NCBI GenBank assembly: GCA_963803015.1
Contig: CAWDKV010000004.1
Span: forward strand, 868,001 to 932,000
Direction: 5' to 3'
Length of the DNA: 64,000 bases
Source: Berkiella sp963803015
GTDB taxonomy: Bacteria > Pseudomonadota > Gammaproteobacteria > Berkiellales > Berkiellaceae
Shown piece by piece: positions 50,388-59,141 of the stretch. The stretch's first letter is position 1. Each line of letters begins with the position of its first letter. A program made the position numbers and the translations under genes. The notes below the pieces were generated by a model. It saw only the letters and a list, made by a program, of their open reading frames with translations, was not told where the DNA came from and did not search any database.

Positions 50388-52877
50388 TTAATTTGTTGGC
50401 TTTGTTTTCTTGTCACGCTCTTCTGGTATGGAGGGAGAAAGAGCATCGTTTTCAACACTATCTTCTGCTGCTTTAAGAGATTGTAACGGTGTAAGTGGCT
50501 TTTTTTTCATCTCATGCATTTTTAGTAATGCCATTATTTTAGAATTACCTGCAGCATAATATTGCGCTGACTTACCTGTACTGTCAGTTAAACTCGTAAC
50601 TGCTCCCGCCTCAAGTAATTGTCTGACCGTATGTATTTTTCCTTCTTTAGCTGCCACCATCAAAGGGGTTATCCCAGCAGGTGTTTGATCATTGATATTA
50701 CATTTTTTTTGTAAAAGTAATCGTTTAAAAGTATCATCTTCTTCAAAATTCCCATATGCAACCAAAGAAAGCAATAAAGAATTCCCGTAGATATCTTTTT
50801 TGTCCCAATTCAGTGATGCCAGCTTTTGCAATCCTGATTTTTCATTATCTGCTAAGATAAAAGAAGCTAAAGCCAGACCATTTTTATCATAACCATGGAT
50901 ATCTATTAAATTTTCATGCATTAATTTGCAAAGAACCTTATGATAGGCTTTATCCTCAGGGAAATCTAAAAGATTGATATCTTTACTCTCTATATCTATA
51001 TTGCATTTGTGCTGTTTAGCAGCTTCAAGCAATATATTAGCAGCAACTTCGTTATTCAATTTACAAGCAAACAGCAAGGGACTTTCCTCAAAATCATTTT
51101 TTCTCGCTAGTAGTTCAGGATTATTTGCGATAGCTTCTTGTATTTTATCTGGGTTATTTTCAAATATTGCCAAATGCAAGGGAGTAAAGCCATTAGGTAA
51201 AGGCTGACACTTCAAAGGCAAGAGCGAAGCTTGTGTAACCTGAGGTATCTTCTCCTCTTTTTTGTAAAATTTATAACTAGAAAAAGTATAATAAAGTTTA
51301 ACATCTTTCACTGCCATATTCTGATTTTGCAGCAAAAACATACACTTTAACTGTAGCACGAAATTGTTTTCAATATGTTCAACGAGTTCTTGCGCTGAAG
51401 AAAAGGTTTTTAATCTTCTCCCAATATTCGAGTCATAATAATCAAAATTTCCTTCTGGTGTAATGTAAATCCCAGCTATATGACCAGTCGTTAAAGATTT
51501 TCCGATAGAGAGATCAATGCTGACACCGGATATAGAAGACATTAGTTCTAACATCTGTATTAATTTTTGTGGATCGTAAGCGCCTCGTGATTTATAAAGA
51601 CTTTGTACTTCCCGTCCAAGCTTGCGATCTTTAACGAGATCATATTGCATTTTCCTGTCTTCCTGCAGCCAATATAAAGACAATCCTTGAAAAGCTTCCG
51701 AATTTGCTTGAAATATAATTAAATGGTGGATTACATTTGCAAGAACATCATTTACATCTCGATATTTTTCTCCCAAGTTACCACCTGGCTTAACGCTCAA
51801 ACTATTTGATTTTCCATCCCATTTACTTATTTCATTTAACAATTCAAAAAATTCCGGATGACTTTCTAAAGAACGGAAAATTTGATACAAAAACACCCAA
51901 CCATTACATTGACCTTTCTTATCTATGATTCTTGCAGTATTTTGTTTTTTTAACTGCAGATATCGCATTAGCCTAGCATTGAGATGGTGCTGATCTATAT
52001 CTACTGTATCACTCCCTTCTAATATATCTGCCTCATACCTTGTCAAAGATAGATAGGATGAAAATTGAGCATTTGATGATTTTACGGCTAAGACATCCAG
52101 CTCCACATCCCTTAAAGACATTTGTCTAATTTTATCTAATGCCATTAAACCAAAAGCGACTTCATTATCATTATTTTTAACTGCTTTAACGAGCTCTTTG
52201 TAAAGTTCATCCCAATCTTTTGGGAGAAGTTTATTAAGTGTGTTTTCCACAACTTCCGGACTATTATTTTGAATAAAGCTCAAGAACATAGCGCCATTTG
52301 GGGTTTTCTTAGTAGCAATGGAAAAGAGACTTTCATCTTCTTTTATAAAAAAAGACAAAGGTAATCCTAAAAATTGCAAACGTGGTATGAGTAATCGTGC
52401 CACTCCCTCTCTATCTTTCTTAGCTTGCCCGGGAAGGGGTAGAGTTCCTGAACGAGGGTTCCATAAATTCCATAAGATATTATGGTCTTTTATCAGTGGG
52501 TTTAACCGCTTATCTTTTAATAATAATGTAACTATTTCCGAAAACTCACCCATTGCAGCTGGTTCAATACCCACATTTGGGTCAACTCGTTCATCTTTAA
52601 GTAACAATTCAACACCTTGAGTAAAACCCATTTGAGCAGCAATATAAAGGGCCTCACTATTATTAAAAGAAGGAACTGCATGCCCTTCTTTGAGTAACCA
52701 ATCAAGCATTGCGACCATTCCATATTGACAAGCCATTTTCAAGGCTAATTGATAGTCAGATTCAGTCCCATTTTTTAACTTATCTTGGATTTGTCCTAAA
52801 GCACTATTTAGCTTCTCTTGGGATGCCATTTCCCACACAGCCCGTTGATATTCACTAATTAAATTATCAAATTCCAT
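50388..52877 (-). CDS. Ankyrin protein with C58-like cysteine protease core, effector candidate
   Basis: An 829-residue protein. Ankyrin-like units occur near the N-terminus (ALYIAAQMGFTQGVELLLKD) and again from about 560 on (TPLHLAIFENNPDKI, TPLMVAAKEGKIHTVRQLLEAG). Between them, residues 300-520 look like a papain-like protease of the YopT/AvrPphB (C58) type: GQCNGWVFLY (Cys324), GHIAGIYI (His466) and DYYDSNIG (Asp482). The His-to-Asp distance is 16, as in YopT (258 to 274), and the YYDSNIG strand matches the fFDxNxG pattern. Relatives cleave host GTPases or kinases. The tail is charged. Protease assignment is by motif only; ankyrins are clear. Confidence 0.78.
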   Translation of the reverse strand: MEFDNLISEYQRAVWEMASQEKLNSALGQIQDKLKNGTESDYQLALKMACQYGMVAMLDWLLKEGHAVPSFNNSEALYIAAQMGFTQGVELLLKDERVDPNVGIEPAAMGEFSEIVTLLLKDKRLNPLIKDHNILWNLWNPRSGTLPLPGQAKKDREGVARLLIPRLQFLGLPLSFFIKEDESLFSIATKKTPNGAMFLSFIQNNSPEVVENTLNKLLPKDWDELYKELVKAVKNNDNEVAFGLMALDKIRQMSLRDVELDVLAVKSSNAQFSSYLSLTRYEADILEGSDTVDIDQHHLNARLMRYLQLKKQNTARIIDKKGQCNGWVFLYQIFRSLESHPEFFELLNEISKWDGKSNSLSVKPGGNLGEKYRDVNDVLANVIHHLIIFQANSEAFQGLSLYWLQEDRKMQYDLVKDRKLGREVQSLYKSRGAYDPQKLIQMLELMSSISGVSIDLSIGKSLTTGHIAGIYITPEGNFDYYDSNIGRRLKTFSSAQELVEHIENNFVLQLKCMFLLQNQNMAVKDVKLYYTFSSYKFYKKEEKIPQVTQASLLPLKCQPLPNGFTPLHLAIFENNPDKIQEAIANNPELLARKNDFEESPLLFACKLNNEVAANILLEAAKQHKCNIDIESKDINLLDFPEDKAYHKVLCKLMHENLIDIHGYDKNGLALASFILADNEKSGLQKLASLNWDKKDIYGNSLLLSLVAYGNFEEDDTFKRLLLQKKCNINDQTPAGITPLMVAAKEGKIHTVRQLLEAGAVTSLTDSTGKSAQYYAAGNSKIMALLKMHEMKKKPLTPLQSLKAAEDSVENDALSPSIPEERDKKTKPTN

Positions 52878-53246
52878 ACTACGTCTCTTTTGAGCATTTA
52901 TACTACCTGAGACTTTATATGAAAAAATTAGTTCATATTGATGTGTATGTTAAATGCTAGTACGAGTTAAAAGGGAAGGGGTCTCCCAGGATGAAAAGCC
53001 GGGGCAATTAATTGAAATGCATATGATTATTATTCTTGAAAAAATCTTTTTTGAAAAATATTGTCAAATTAAAAAAAAGAGGTTTGAGGAAGAGAAGGAT
53101 ATGTTTATGTGGTGGGGAAGATAAAGATGGATTTTTTTGTAACTTTCATCGCTACTCAGGATTCATCCATCTGAAAGATTATAAAATATCGTTATTCATT
53201 CTGTATAATTTTTGCAAGAAGAATACGATTAATTAGGATGAAGTAC
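52878..53246. other. Intergenic region with an RAYT-signature fragment
   Basis: This 369-base gap carries GGGAAGGGGTC at 52973-52983, the 11-mer that adjoins the RAYT inverted repeat at 62026-62036. A 66-codon frame at 53036 has no ribosome-binding site and looks non-coding. No other structure is seen. Confidence 0.6.
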
Positions 53247-53696
53247 ATGATTTCTGACAACCCCCTTAAATTTAAGGAAGCTACAGGTTTTTGGCAAACT
53301 TTCGAGTTTTTTGCATTAGATCCCAGACTCAATAGAGTTAAATTTTTAGGTTTGTATTTTATTTGGTCAATTGTAATTTTATTCTCTTCTTCATTAGCGC
53401 TTTTATTGCCTTCCTATATTCAATATCTTACACTTCTTTTAATTTTTTTATTTTTAATGCCAAATTTACTCGCTTTATTAATTAGACGATTCCACGATCT
53501 GAATCTCTCAGCTTGGTGGATAATTTCTCTACTCATTCCGTTTCTTGGGGTATTAACGGCTTTAATTCTGGTTTTTATGCCAGGAACGAAAGGTGATAAT
53601 AAGTATGGTGAAATGCCTGAACCAGCTTTAAATCGTTATTATTATATAACCATAATTTGTATGTGCTTTATTTTATTATCACGTTGGCTGCGTTAG
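53247..53696 (+). CDS. DUF805-family inner-membrane protein
   Basis: A protein of about 149 residues with four transmembrane segments. The family hallmark RRFHDLNLSAWW is followed by the FMPGTKGDNKYGEMP tail that ends these proteins. The ATG at 53247 has AGGA at a better distance than the one at 53238. Function is unknown. Confidence 0.85.
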   Translation: MISDNPLKFKEATGFWQTFEFFALDPRLNRVKFLGLYFIWSIVILFSSSLALLLPSYIQYLTLLLIFLFLMPNLLALLIRRFHDLNLSAWWIISLLIPFLGVLTALILVFMPGTKGDNKYGEMPEPALNRYYYITIICMCFILLSRWLR

Positions 53697-53710
53697 GCAG
53701 TGCAATCATA

Positions 53711-54607
53711 TCAAGCGGCTTTCTTTATCTGAGAGGTATTGACTCTCGTTGTCAAAAGAGGCATTGAGGATAATAAAATAAAGGCTATCCCAATCACATT
53801 GAGTGCGCTATAAGAGATCCCAAAAAAAGGGAGAGCATAGAGTGTCGTCAGGACAGGGGAAAACGAGCGAATGACACCAGATAAGGTAAAGGAATAATGC
53901 AACAGTCCTTTATAATAAAAAAGCATGCCTAAAAAACCCGCGCTAAAAGCCGATCCCAAAATATATAAAATATCAGTATGAAAGCTAAAAGGCTGAGGTT
54001 CCATTAATAAAGTGAGAATAAATAAAATAAAAAAAGAAAAAATATGGCTATAAAAATTTATGACACAAGGTGCAATATTTTTAACGATAACTTTAGCCTG
54101 CATATTTGAAAAAGCAAAAGAGAAAGCAGACAGCATCACTATAAAAAGGGGAAAATATTTTGTGTTGTCGATCCCTTTATAAGAGAACATTAGTAAGCCT
54201 ACAAAATTTAATCCGAATAAAACGGTTTGAGCAAAAGAACTGGGCTCTTTCAGTACAAAAATGCCAAGAAGAATGATAAATAAAGTATAAGAACGATTCA
54301 TAAAAGCAACCGTACTTGGCTCTAACAAACTCAGAGCATAAAATAAAAATAAGACACCTAAAGAAGAGGTCGCTGACATCTTCACTAAAGTGAAGAAATG
54401 TGGTTTTGATATTTTAAGTTGTTTTATCTTAATACTCATTAAGGTGAATAATGCACTAAATAAACACCATAATGTTGCAGCAGTTAACGGTTTGACATGA
54501 TTCATGCCAAGCTTATGCAATAACGGGGCTAGTGAAATCAGTGCAACTGAAATAAAGGTAAAGAAAATTCCCTTTTTATTCTCAAAGATTTTATTGATTT
54601 TTAACAT
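53711..54607 (-). CDS. EamA/DMT-family transporter
   Basis: A 298-residue transporter with ten predicted transmembrane helices in two five-helix halves, each an EamA domain (first half to about 142, second from about 150). Motifs LEPSTVAFMNRSYTLFIILLGIFVLKE and SFSPVLTTLYALPFFG are typical of the drug/metabolite superfamily. Substrate unknown. It is convergent with the DUF805 gene. Confidence 0.88.
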   Translation of the reverse strand: MLKINKIFENKKGIFFTFISVALISLAPLLHKLGMNHVKPLTAATLWCLFSALFTLMSIKIKQLKISKPHFFTLVKMSATSSLGVLFLFYALSLLEPSTVAFMNRSYTLFIILLGIFVLKEPSSFAQTVLFGLNFVGLLMFSYKGIDNTKYFPLFIVMLSAFSFAFSNMQAKVIVKNIAPCVINFYSHIFSFFILFILTLLMEPQPFSFHTDILYILGSAFSAGFLGMLFYYKGLLHYSFTLSGVIRSFSPVLTTLYALPFFGISYSALNVIGIAFILLSSMPLLTTRVNTSQIKKAA

Positions 54608-54752
54608 TTAGCTATGCATCTTTCTTCTTGTCATTCTCTTGTAAGAAAAAATATTCTCTAATATCGCAAATATAAATGCAAAATTGCTTTTAATTTATAA
54701 AGCATTTCATTACAATGTTTTTGTGTAAACTATTATACGGAAGCAGATTGAT

Positions 54753-55124
54753 ATGGATATTCAAGAAACACTTGATAATCAAATAGCAGACTCTCTCGTC
54801 TTACCTTCTCATCCTACCTTAAAAGACTTTCAAGATTACGTTATTAAACTTAAAAAAATTCGCGGTTTCCGTGATGTTAAAAAGAATGCACTTATCATGC
54901 TTTTTAACGAAGTTGGCGAATTAGGCCAAGAAATGGTTCGTACTTGGGGCGACGATGAGCAAATTTCAGATGACGCTCGTCGAGCTATTGCACTAGAAAT
55001 GGCAGATATTTTTATTTATTTGCTGGATATCGCCAATCAACATGATATATCCCTAGAACAAGCATTCAGAGATAAAGAAAATATTAATAAACAGCGCACT
55101 TGGAAAAAGCATCATCGCGCTTAA
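54753..55124 (+). CDS. MazG-like nucleotide pyrophosphohydrolase
   Basis: A 123-residue all-helical enzyme of the MazG/iMazG type. The catalytic acids are in NEVGELGQEM and ALEMADIFIYLLDIA, and the closing KENINKQRTW helix supports the call. It hydrolyses NTPs or damaged nucleotides to monophosphates. The start follows GGAAG. The next reading frame, a 49-codon peptide, begins 54 bases downstream with its own strong ribosome-binding site. Confidence 0.88.
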   Translation: MDIQETLDNQIADSLVLPSHPTLKDFQDYVIKLKKIRGFRDVKKNALIMLFNEVGELGQEMVRTWGDDEQISDDARRAIALEMADIFIYLLDIANQHDISLEQAFRDKENINKQRTWKKHHRA

Positions 55125-55178
55125 GATTCAGATTTATAATTGTTTTTTTGTTATTACAGTGTAAATCAAGGAGACCTT

Positions 55179-55328
55179 ATGAAAAATGATGAGAAAAAGA
55201 ATAACGAAAGTATCAAAATTAGCGCTAATTTTGAACCTAGCAAAATGCTGGCGAATGCAAAAATCTCACCACAGCAGAAAAAACTTAAAAAGAAACGTAT
55301 TTTTAAAGTTTCCACTTTCCACCATTAA
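55179..55328 (+). CDS. 49-residue basic peptide, candidate RiPP precursor
   Basis: A short gene with a strong AAGGAG five bases before its ATG. It starts MKNDEKKNNESIK and ends KKLKKKRIFKVSTFHH; the N-terminal half is acidic/polar and the C-terminal half very basic. It is the only small gene with a good ribosome-binding site directly upstream of two radical SAM/SPASM genes, so it may be their substrate. There is no cysteine and no double-glycine motif. It could instead be an unrelated small protein; no family is recognised. Confidence 0.5.
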   Translation: MKNDEKKNNESIKISANFEPSKMLANAKISPQQKKLKKKRIFKVSTFHH

Positions 55329-55354
55329 TATACCCAAAGCAGATGATTTTTACT

Positions 55355-55475
55355 CTAACGAGCACGCGTCGGCTAGGCGTCAAGCTCCGAGGCCCCGGGA
55401 ACGTACTGTGGCACGTGACTGGGGTGAAAGAGCGCAGGCAACAATCTGTCTTCGCTAACGCTACTCCAGGCTAAC
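55355..55475. other. G+C-rich element between the peptide gene and the radical SAM genes
   Basis: About 62% G+C over 110 bases in a window of about 38%. Two plus-strand frames are open through it: one codes for a 43-residue peptide (ATG 55343, stop 55472-55474), the other for an Arg-rich sequence ending at 55458. Neither has a ribosome-binding site. A further dyad CAGCG/CGCTG lies just downstream (about 55495-55515). It may be a structured RNA or regulatory leader, or a hidden small gene. Confidence 0.5.
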
Positions 55476-55559
55476 ATTGTCAGGCGCAGCGTAGACGAGC
55501 GCTGAAAATTCATCTGGGAAGGGTATAGATTCGAAATATTTTGATCATTAAATTACATC

Positions 55560-55582
55560 ACTCCCTTTCTGAGAAAGGGAGT
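55560..55582 (+). promoter_or_regulatory. 10-bp perfect hairpin in the radical SAM leader
   Basis: ACTCCCTTTC (55560-55569) pairs with GAAAGGGAGT (55573-55582) around a three-base loop, 26 bases before the radical SAM start codon. No T-run follows, so it is more likely an mRNA processing or regulatory hairpin than a terminator. Confidence 0.65.
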
Positions 55583-55608
55583 CGCGCCGTGCTGAAAAGG
55601 AGAATAGT

Positions 55609-56916
55609 ATGCGCTATTGTATTCGAAATGAATTTTTTGGTGGCCTAGCCTATGATCGATTGGAAAGAGATTACTTCCACTTAGATCATTTATCGATGCG
55701 CTTGCTTAAACACCCTGAGAAACCCCTTTCAGCGGAAGAAATGAGGACTTTTGAGACCGATGACGCGGAGATTTTTGAGCTCAAAGAGCAACTAGATGCA
55801 ATGCATTTTAAAGGCGAAGCAGAATTCCTCAATAATATTTCAGGCGTTGGAATGTTATCAGCACCAACGCGCATTTTCCTAGAAATTACCTACCAATGTC
55901 CCGAAAAATGCGCTCATTGCTACACTGATTCTGGCAAAAAAAGAGACAATGAATTAACGCGAGAAGAAAAATTTCTAATAGTCGATCAAATGGCGGCCAT
56001 GGGGTGTTTTCGTTTGTCGATAGCAGGGGGAGAGCCTTTAGTTGATGAAGATTTCTTTCCTGTTATTGAGCGTGCAATTGAAAAGAATATCGATGTTTCT
56101 TTCTCAACAAGCGGCACCCCAATTACTGAGCGTGTTGCCAAACGCTTAGCCGAGCTAGATGTGCGCACGATTAATATTAGTCTTGATGGGTTTGATGAAG
56201 CCTCCTACGAGCAAGTGCGGGGAAGCGGCAGATTCAAATATATGTTGAGAGGTGTTAAAAATTTACGTAAGCACTACCCACGCAAAATTGCTGCTAAATG
56301 CACCTTGATGACCACCAATATCAAGCAGCTAGATAGAATCATTCAGCTTGCAGAAGAATTAGAGTTTGATGTGGTTAAATTTAATTGTGTACGTGAAGCA
56401 GGACGTGCAGGAGAAACTCTTATTCCGACACAAGATGAATATATAGACTCAATGAAAATTTTAGCAGATTTTTATAATAGGAAACAGTCCAAAATAAAAA
56501 TGGTATTGCCGGTGAATCCATACCAAAAGTTTGGAGAAAAAGAATCTGTCGATGTGATAGATGATTTGGGATTTGGTTGCTACGCGGGAAAAGAAAGCTT
56601 TTGTATAACCGCAGAAGGTCAAATTCAACCTTGTACCAGTTTTGGTCCGACATTGCATGTAGATGGCAGCATACGAGAACGTACCCTGTTAGATGCTTGG
56701 TTTGATGGCAAGGCAATGCAATTGTTTCGCGGTTTAGATGGTAGTAGCGCTTGCAAAGGGTGCTCATCTTACGCAGGATGCCGTGGCGGCTGTTACTTGC
56801 GTTCCTTTAGCGCTTATGGCGATATCAATGCAACAGATCCCTATTGCTACGAACGTAAAAACGATCCCCTTCCTTCGCGACGCATTATCTCTCTCGCAGT
56901 CCTGAATGCTGAGTGA
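55609..56916 (+). CDS. Radical SAM/SPASM peptide-modifying enzyme
   Basis: A 435-residue protein. The N-terminal ~85 residues (IRNEFFGGLAYDRLERDYFHLD) resemble the PqqD-like recognition element that binds RiPP leader peptides. The radical SAM core carries CPEKCAHC for the 4Fe-4S cluster and SIAGGEP for SAM binding. The SPASM domain has cysteines in GFGCYAGKESFC, QPCTSF, SSACKGCSSYAGCRGGCY and DPYCYE, enough for two auxiliary clusters. It should use SAM radical chemistry to crosslink or epimerise a peptide. AAGGAG precedes the ATG. It is translationally coupled to the next radical SAM gene. Confidence 0.9.
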   Translation: MRYCIRNEFFGGLAYDRLERDYFHLDHLSMRLLKHPEKPLSAEEMRTFETDDAEIFELKEQLDAMHFKGEAEFLNNISGVGMLSAPTRIFLEITYQCPEKCAHCYTDSGKKRDNELTREEKFLIVDQMAAMGCFRLSIAGGEPLVDEDFFPVIERAIEKNIDVSFSTSGTPITERVAKRLAELDVRTINISLDGFDEASYEQVRGSGRFKYMLRGVKNLRKHYPRKIAAKCTLMTTNIKQLDRIIQLAEELEFDVVKFNCVREAGRAGETLIPTQDEYIDSMKILADFYNRKQSKIKMVLPVNPYQKFGEKESVDVIDDLGFGCYAGKESFCITAEGQIQPCTSFGPTLHVDGSIRERTLLDAWFDGKAMQLFRGLDGSSACKGCSSYAGCRGGCYLRSFSAYGDINATDPYCYERKNDPLPSRRIISLAVLNAE

Positions 56917-56921
56917 AAATG

Positions 56922-58094
56922 ATGCGTATATTTATCAGAAACGAACACTTTGGCGCCATCGTCTATAATCCACAGCTCGCAGAATATTTCCATCTTAGCC
57001 ACAAACAGGCTAGTGCTGTTATAGATGCAATAGAACAAAAGACGCTTACCCATGAAAATCAGGCACTTCTTAAGCGAGTTTTAGGGAGCGAAGATGTTTC
57101 AGGTAGTCATTTGGTCCGCATCGGCAATAAAAGTATTCTACCAGCGCGGTTATCTGCCCCACTCAAAGTTTTTTTTAATATTACAAAAAAATGTAATCTC
57201 TTTTGTCGGCACTGTTATAACGATTCGGGGAGAACTGACTCACCTGAGCTCCCTTATGTTGATGTAGAAAAAACCTTTGGCGAACTTGAACAAAGAGGCA
57301 TTTTCAAAGTAACTATCGCAGGAGGAGAGCCGCTTTTCCATCCTGATTTTGATAAAATTTTAAAAGCATGGGATAACACAGCGCTCAGTATTTCTCTTAT
57401 TACCAATGGGATTTGTGTTTCAGCGCGGCGTGCAGAACAATTAGGAAAAAGTACTAATTTGAGATCAATCACTGTATCTCTAGATGGTGCGAATGCAAAA
57501 GATAATGATTTGGTAAGAGGAAAGGGTTCTTTTGATCGCGCATTACGTGGGATTGTTCTCCTTAAAAAATATTATAGTGGTCCTTTGGCGGTGCGCATAA
57601 CTCTTATGCGTTCAAATATAGCGCAAGTAAAGGAATTACCTGAATTGCTAGCCAAAATAGGGGTGACAGAAATCAAAGTTAACCCTATCAATGCTTATGG
57701 CCGAGCAAAAGAAGAAAGCAATCTACTTCTTTTGCCCGATGAATATCTAACAGCGAGAAATGATTTACTTGAAAGCGCAACCAAATATGGGATCTCGCTT
57801 GAAGTGCCTGCTCATCAGTATCAAAGAGATGAGAATGATCAAGTAGGTTTATGCAAATCAGGAGAGGAAACCTTTGAAATAGAGGGTGATGGATCTGTAT
57901 ATCCTTGTTCTTTTTCATTTGGACGATTCTTTGCAGGAAATATCCGCACCCATTCATTTGATGAGATTTTTCAAAACTTGCAACAACATACTATTAACAA
58001 TCCTTGGTGCTTTGATTGTAAAGGCCGAGGAGGCAAAGCCGAGAAAGTTTTTGGCAATACGCCTCGATTACTACAATTAGTTCTGGCCTCCTAA
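56922..58094 (+). CDS. Second radical SAM enzyme with reduced SPASM domain
   Basis: About 390 residues. The ATG at 56922 is chosen because MRIFIRNEHFGAIVY then aligns with the start of the upstream paralogue and GAGTG is six bases away; GTG 56913 and ATG 56919 are alternatives. It has the same N-terminal leader-binding-like region, the cluster motif CNLFCRHC, IAGGEP, and a shorter C-terminal cysteine set (GLCKSGEETF, YPCSFSF, WCFDCKG) than the first enzyme. The two enzymes are paralogues sharing an operon; distinct SPASM domains suggest two different modifications, or two steps, on one substrate. Confidence 0.9.
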   Translation: MRIFIRNEHFGAIVYNPQLAEYFHLSHKQASAVIDAIEQKTLTHENQALLKRVLGSEDVSGSHLVRIGNKSILPARLSAPLKVFFNITKKCNLFCRHCYNDSGRTDSPELPYVDVEKTFGELEQRGIFKVTIAGGEPLFHPDFDKILKAWDNTALSISLITNGICVSARRAEQLGKSTNLRSITVSLDGANAKDNDLVRGKGSFDRALRGIVLLKKYYSGPLAVRITLMRSNIAQVKELPELLAKIGVTEIKVNPINAYGRAKEESNLLLLPDEYLTARNDLLESATKYGISLEVPAHQYQRDENDQVGLCKSGEETFEIEGDGSVYPCSFSFGRFFAGNIRTHSFDEIFQNLQQHTINNPWCFDCKGRGGKAEKVFGNTPRLLQLVLAS

Positions 58095-58100
58095 CAAACA

Positions 58101-58913
58101 TTACGGAGCAAAAGCGATGCGTGAAGACGATGGTTTGTCAACATGAGCAGCTGAGGAGAAGGTTAATCCACTCGCTCCTTCTCCAGAAACATGATTCTGA
58201 AAGCCTGGCAAAAGTGCTTTGGTGGATGAAAGTAGCGAGCTTTGCAAAGCCTTTTCAGTTTCAAGTTGGCTTAAAGCGGTTTTAATCTGTTCAAAAATAA
58301 TTGGTGCAGGTAAGCAACCGTTTATTGCCATAAATTCCGGCTCCCCAAATTGTGCCTTTCTTTCCTTATAATAGTTAATCACCAGAGTAGTCTGAGAGTG
58401 AAATACGGCTAATCTTTTGCGTATATTGGGTTCATTATCATCTTCTCGTTGTATCAGAGGCTCTCCAGTCTCATCATCACAATTCGGTTTTTTGGGGGGA
58501 TGGAGTTTTCGGTGATAAACGCGCCCAGAAGCAGGATGTACTAAACGACCACTTAACCTTGCTACAATCTCATCATCAGGCACTTCTAAATTAATAACAA
58601 GATCCATTTTCAGCCCAGCCTCTAGAAGGGCTTTGGCTTGGGCAATTGTACGGGGAAATCCATCCAACAAAAATCCTCTTTTGCAATCTGGTGCCTTTAC
58701 CCGCTCGAGAACAATGGCAATAATGATATCATCTTGCATTAATTGCCCTGCATCCATAATACTTTTGGCTTTCAAGCCTAGTTGCGATCCTTTAGCAATT
58801 TCATTTCTTAATATGTCACCAGTTGAAATATGCGCTATTTGTAATTCTTTAAGCAGAAGCTGTGACTGCGTGCCTTTGCCTGAACCGGTTGGACCTAGTA
58901 AAAGCAATTTCAT
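58101..58913 (-). CDS. adk: Adenylate kinase with C-terminal extension
   Basis: A 270-residue kinase converting ATP and AMP to two ADP. P-loop GPTGSGKGTQ, AMP site HISTGDILR, GFLLDGFPRT and a long LID (GRLVHPASGRVYH) are present. The usual long-form enzyme is about 214-220 residues; here about 50 extra residues after SQLETEKALQ are Ser/Ala-rich and look disordered. It is probably the housekeeping gene. It is convergent with the radical SAM operon, six bases apart. Confidence 0.93.
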   Translation of the reverse strand: MKLLLLGPTGSGKGTQSQLLLKELQIAHISTGDILRNEIAKGSQLGLKAKSIMDAGQLMQDDIIIAIVLERVKAPDCKRGFLLDGFPRTIAQAKALLEAGLKMDLVINLEVPDDEIVARLSGRLVHPASGRVYHRKLHPPKKPNCDDETGEPLIQREDDNEPNIRKRLAVFHSQTTLVINYYKERKAQFGEPEFMAINGCLPAPIIFEQIKTALSQLETEKALQSSLLSSTKALLPGFQNHVSGEGASGLTFSSAAHVDKPSSSRIAFAP

Positions 58914-59141
58914 AGGGAGATCCTTCTTTATTTGCCATTTAGGGGATGAATTATCCCTTAAATATCAATATTTTTAAAGCCATTGATATTTTTGTTGTGG
59001 CAATGGGCAAGGGATTAACCATTCACTTACAGCCAAAATAGAAAATACGAGGAATGGCAAGAAGATAAAAAAATTCAGAGGGTGACTCATTTCTGAAGCA
59101 AAGAAAGGAAAGCTTAGTTAGCGGTCTAGAAAGCTGTGCTT

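Noticed and set aside
53036..53236. 66-codon frame before the DUF805 gene
   Set aside because: No ribosome-binding site, a Lys/Arg-heavy composition from A-rich DNA, and no family resemblance.
55186..55458. 90-codon frame overlapping the 49-residue peptide and the G+C-rich element
   Set aside because: Its first part is the +1 shadow of a better gene with a strong ribosome-binding site; only the G+C-rich part is kept as unexplained.
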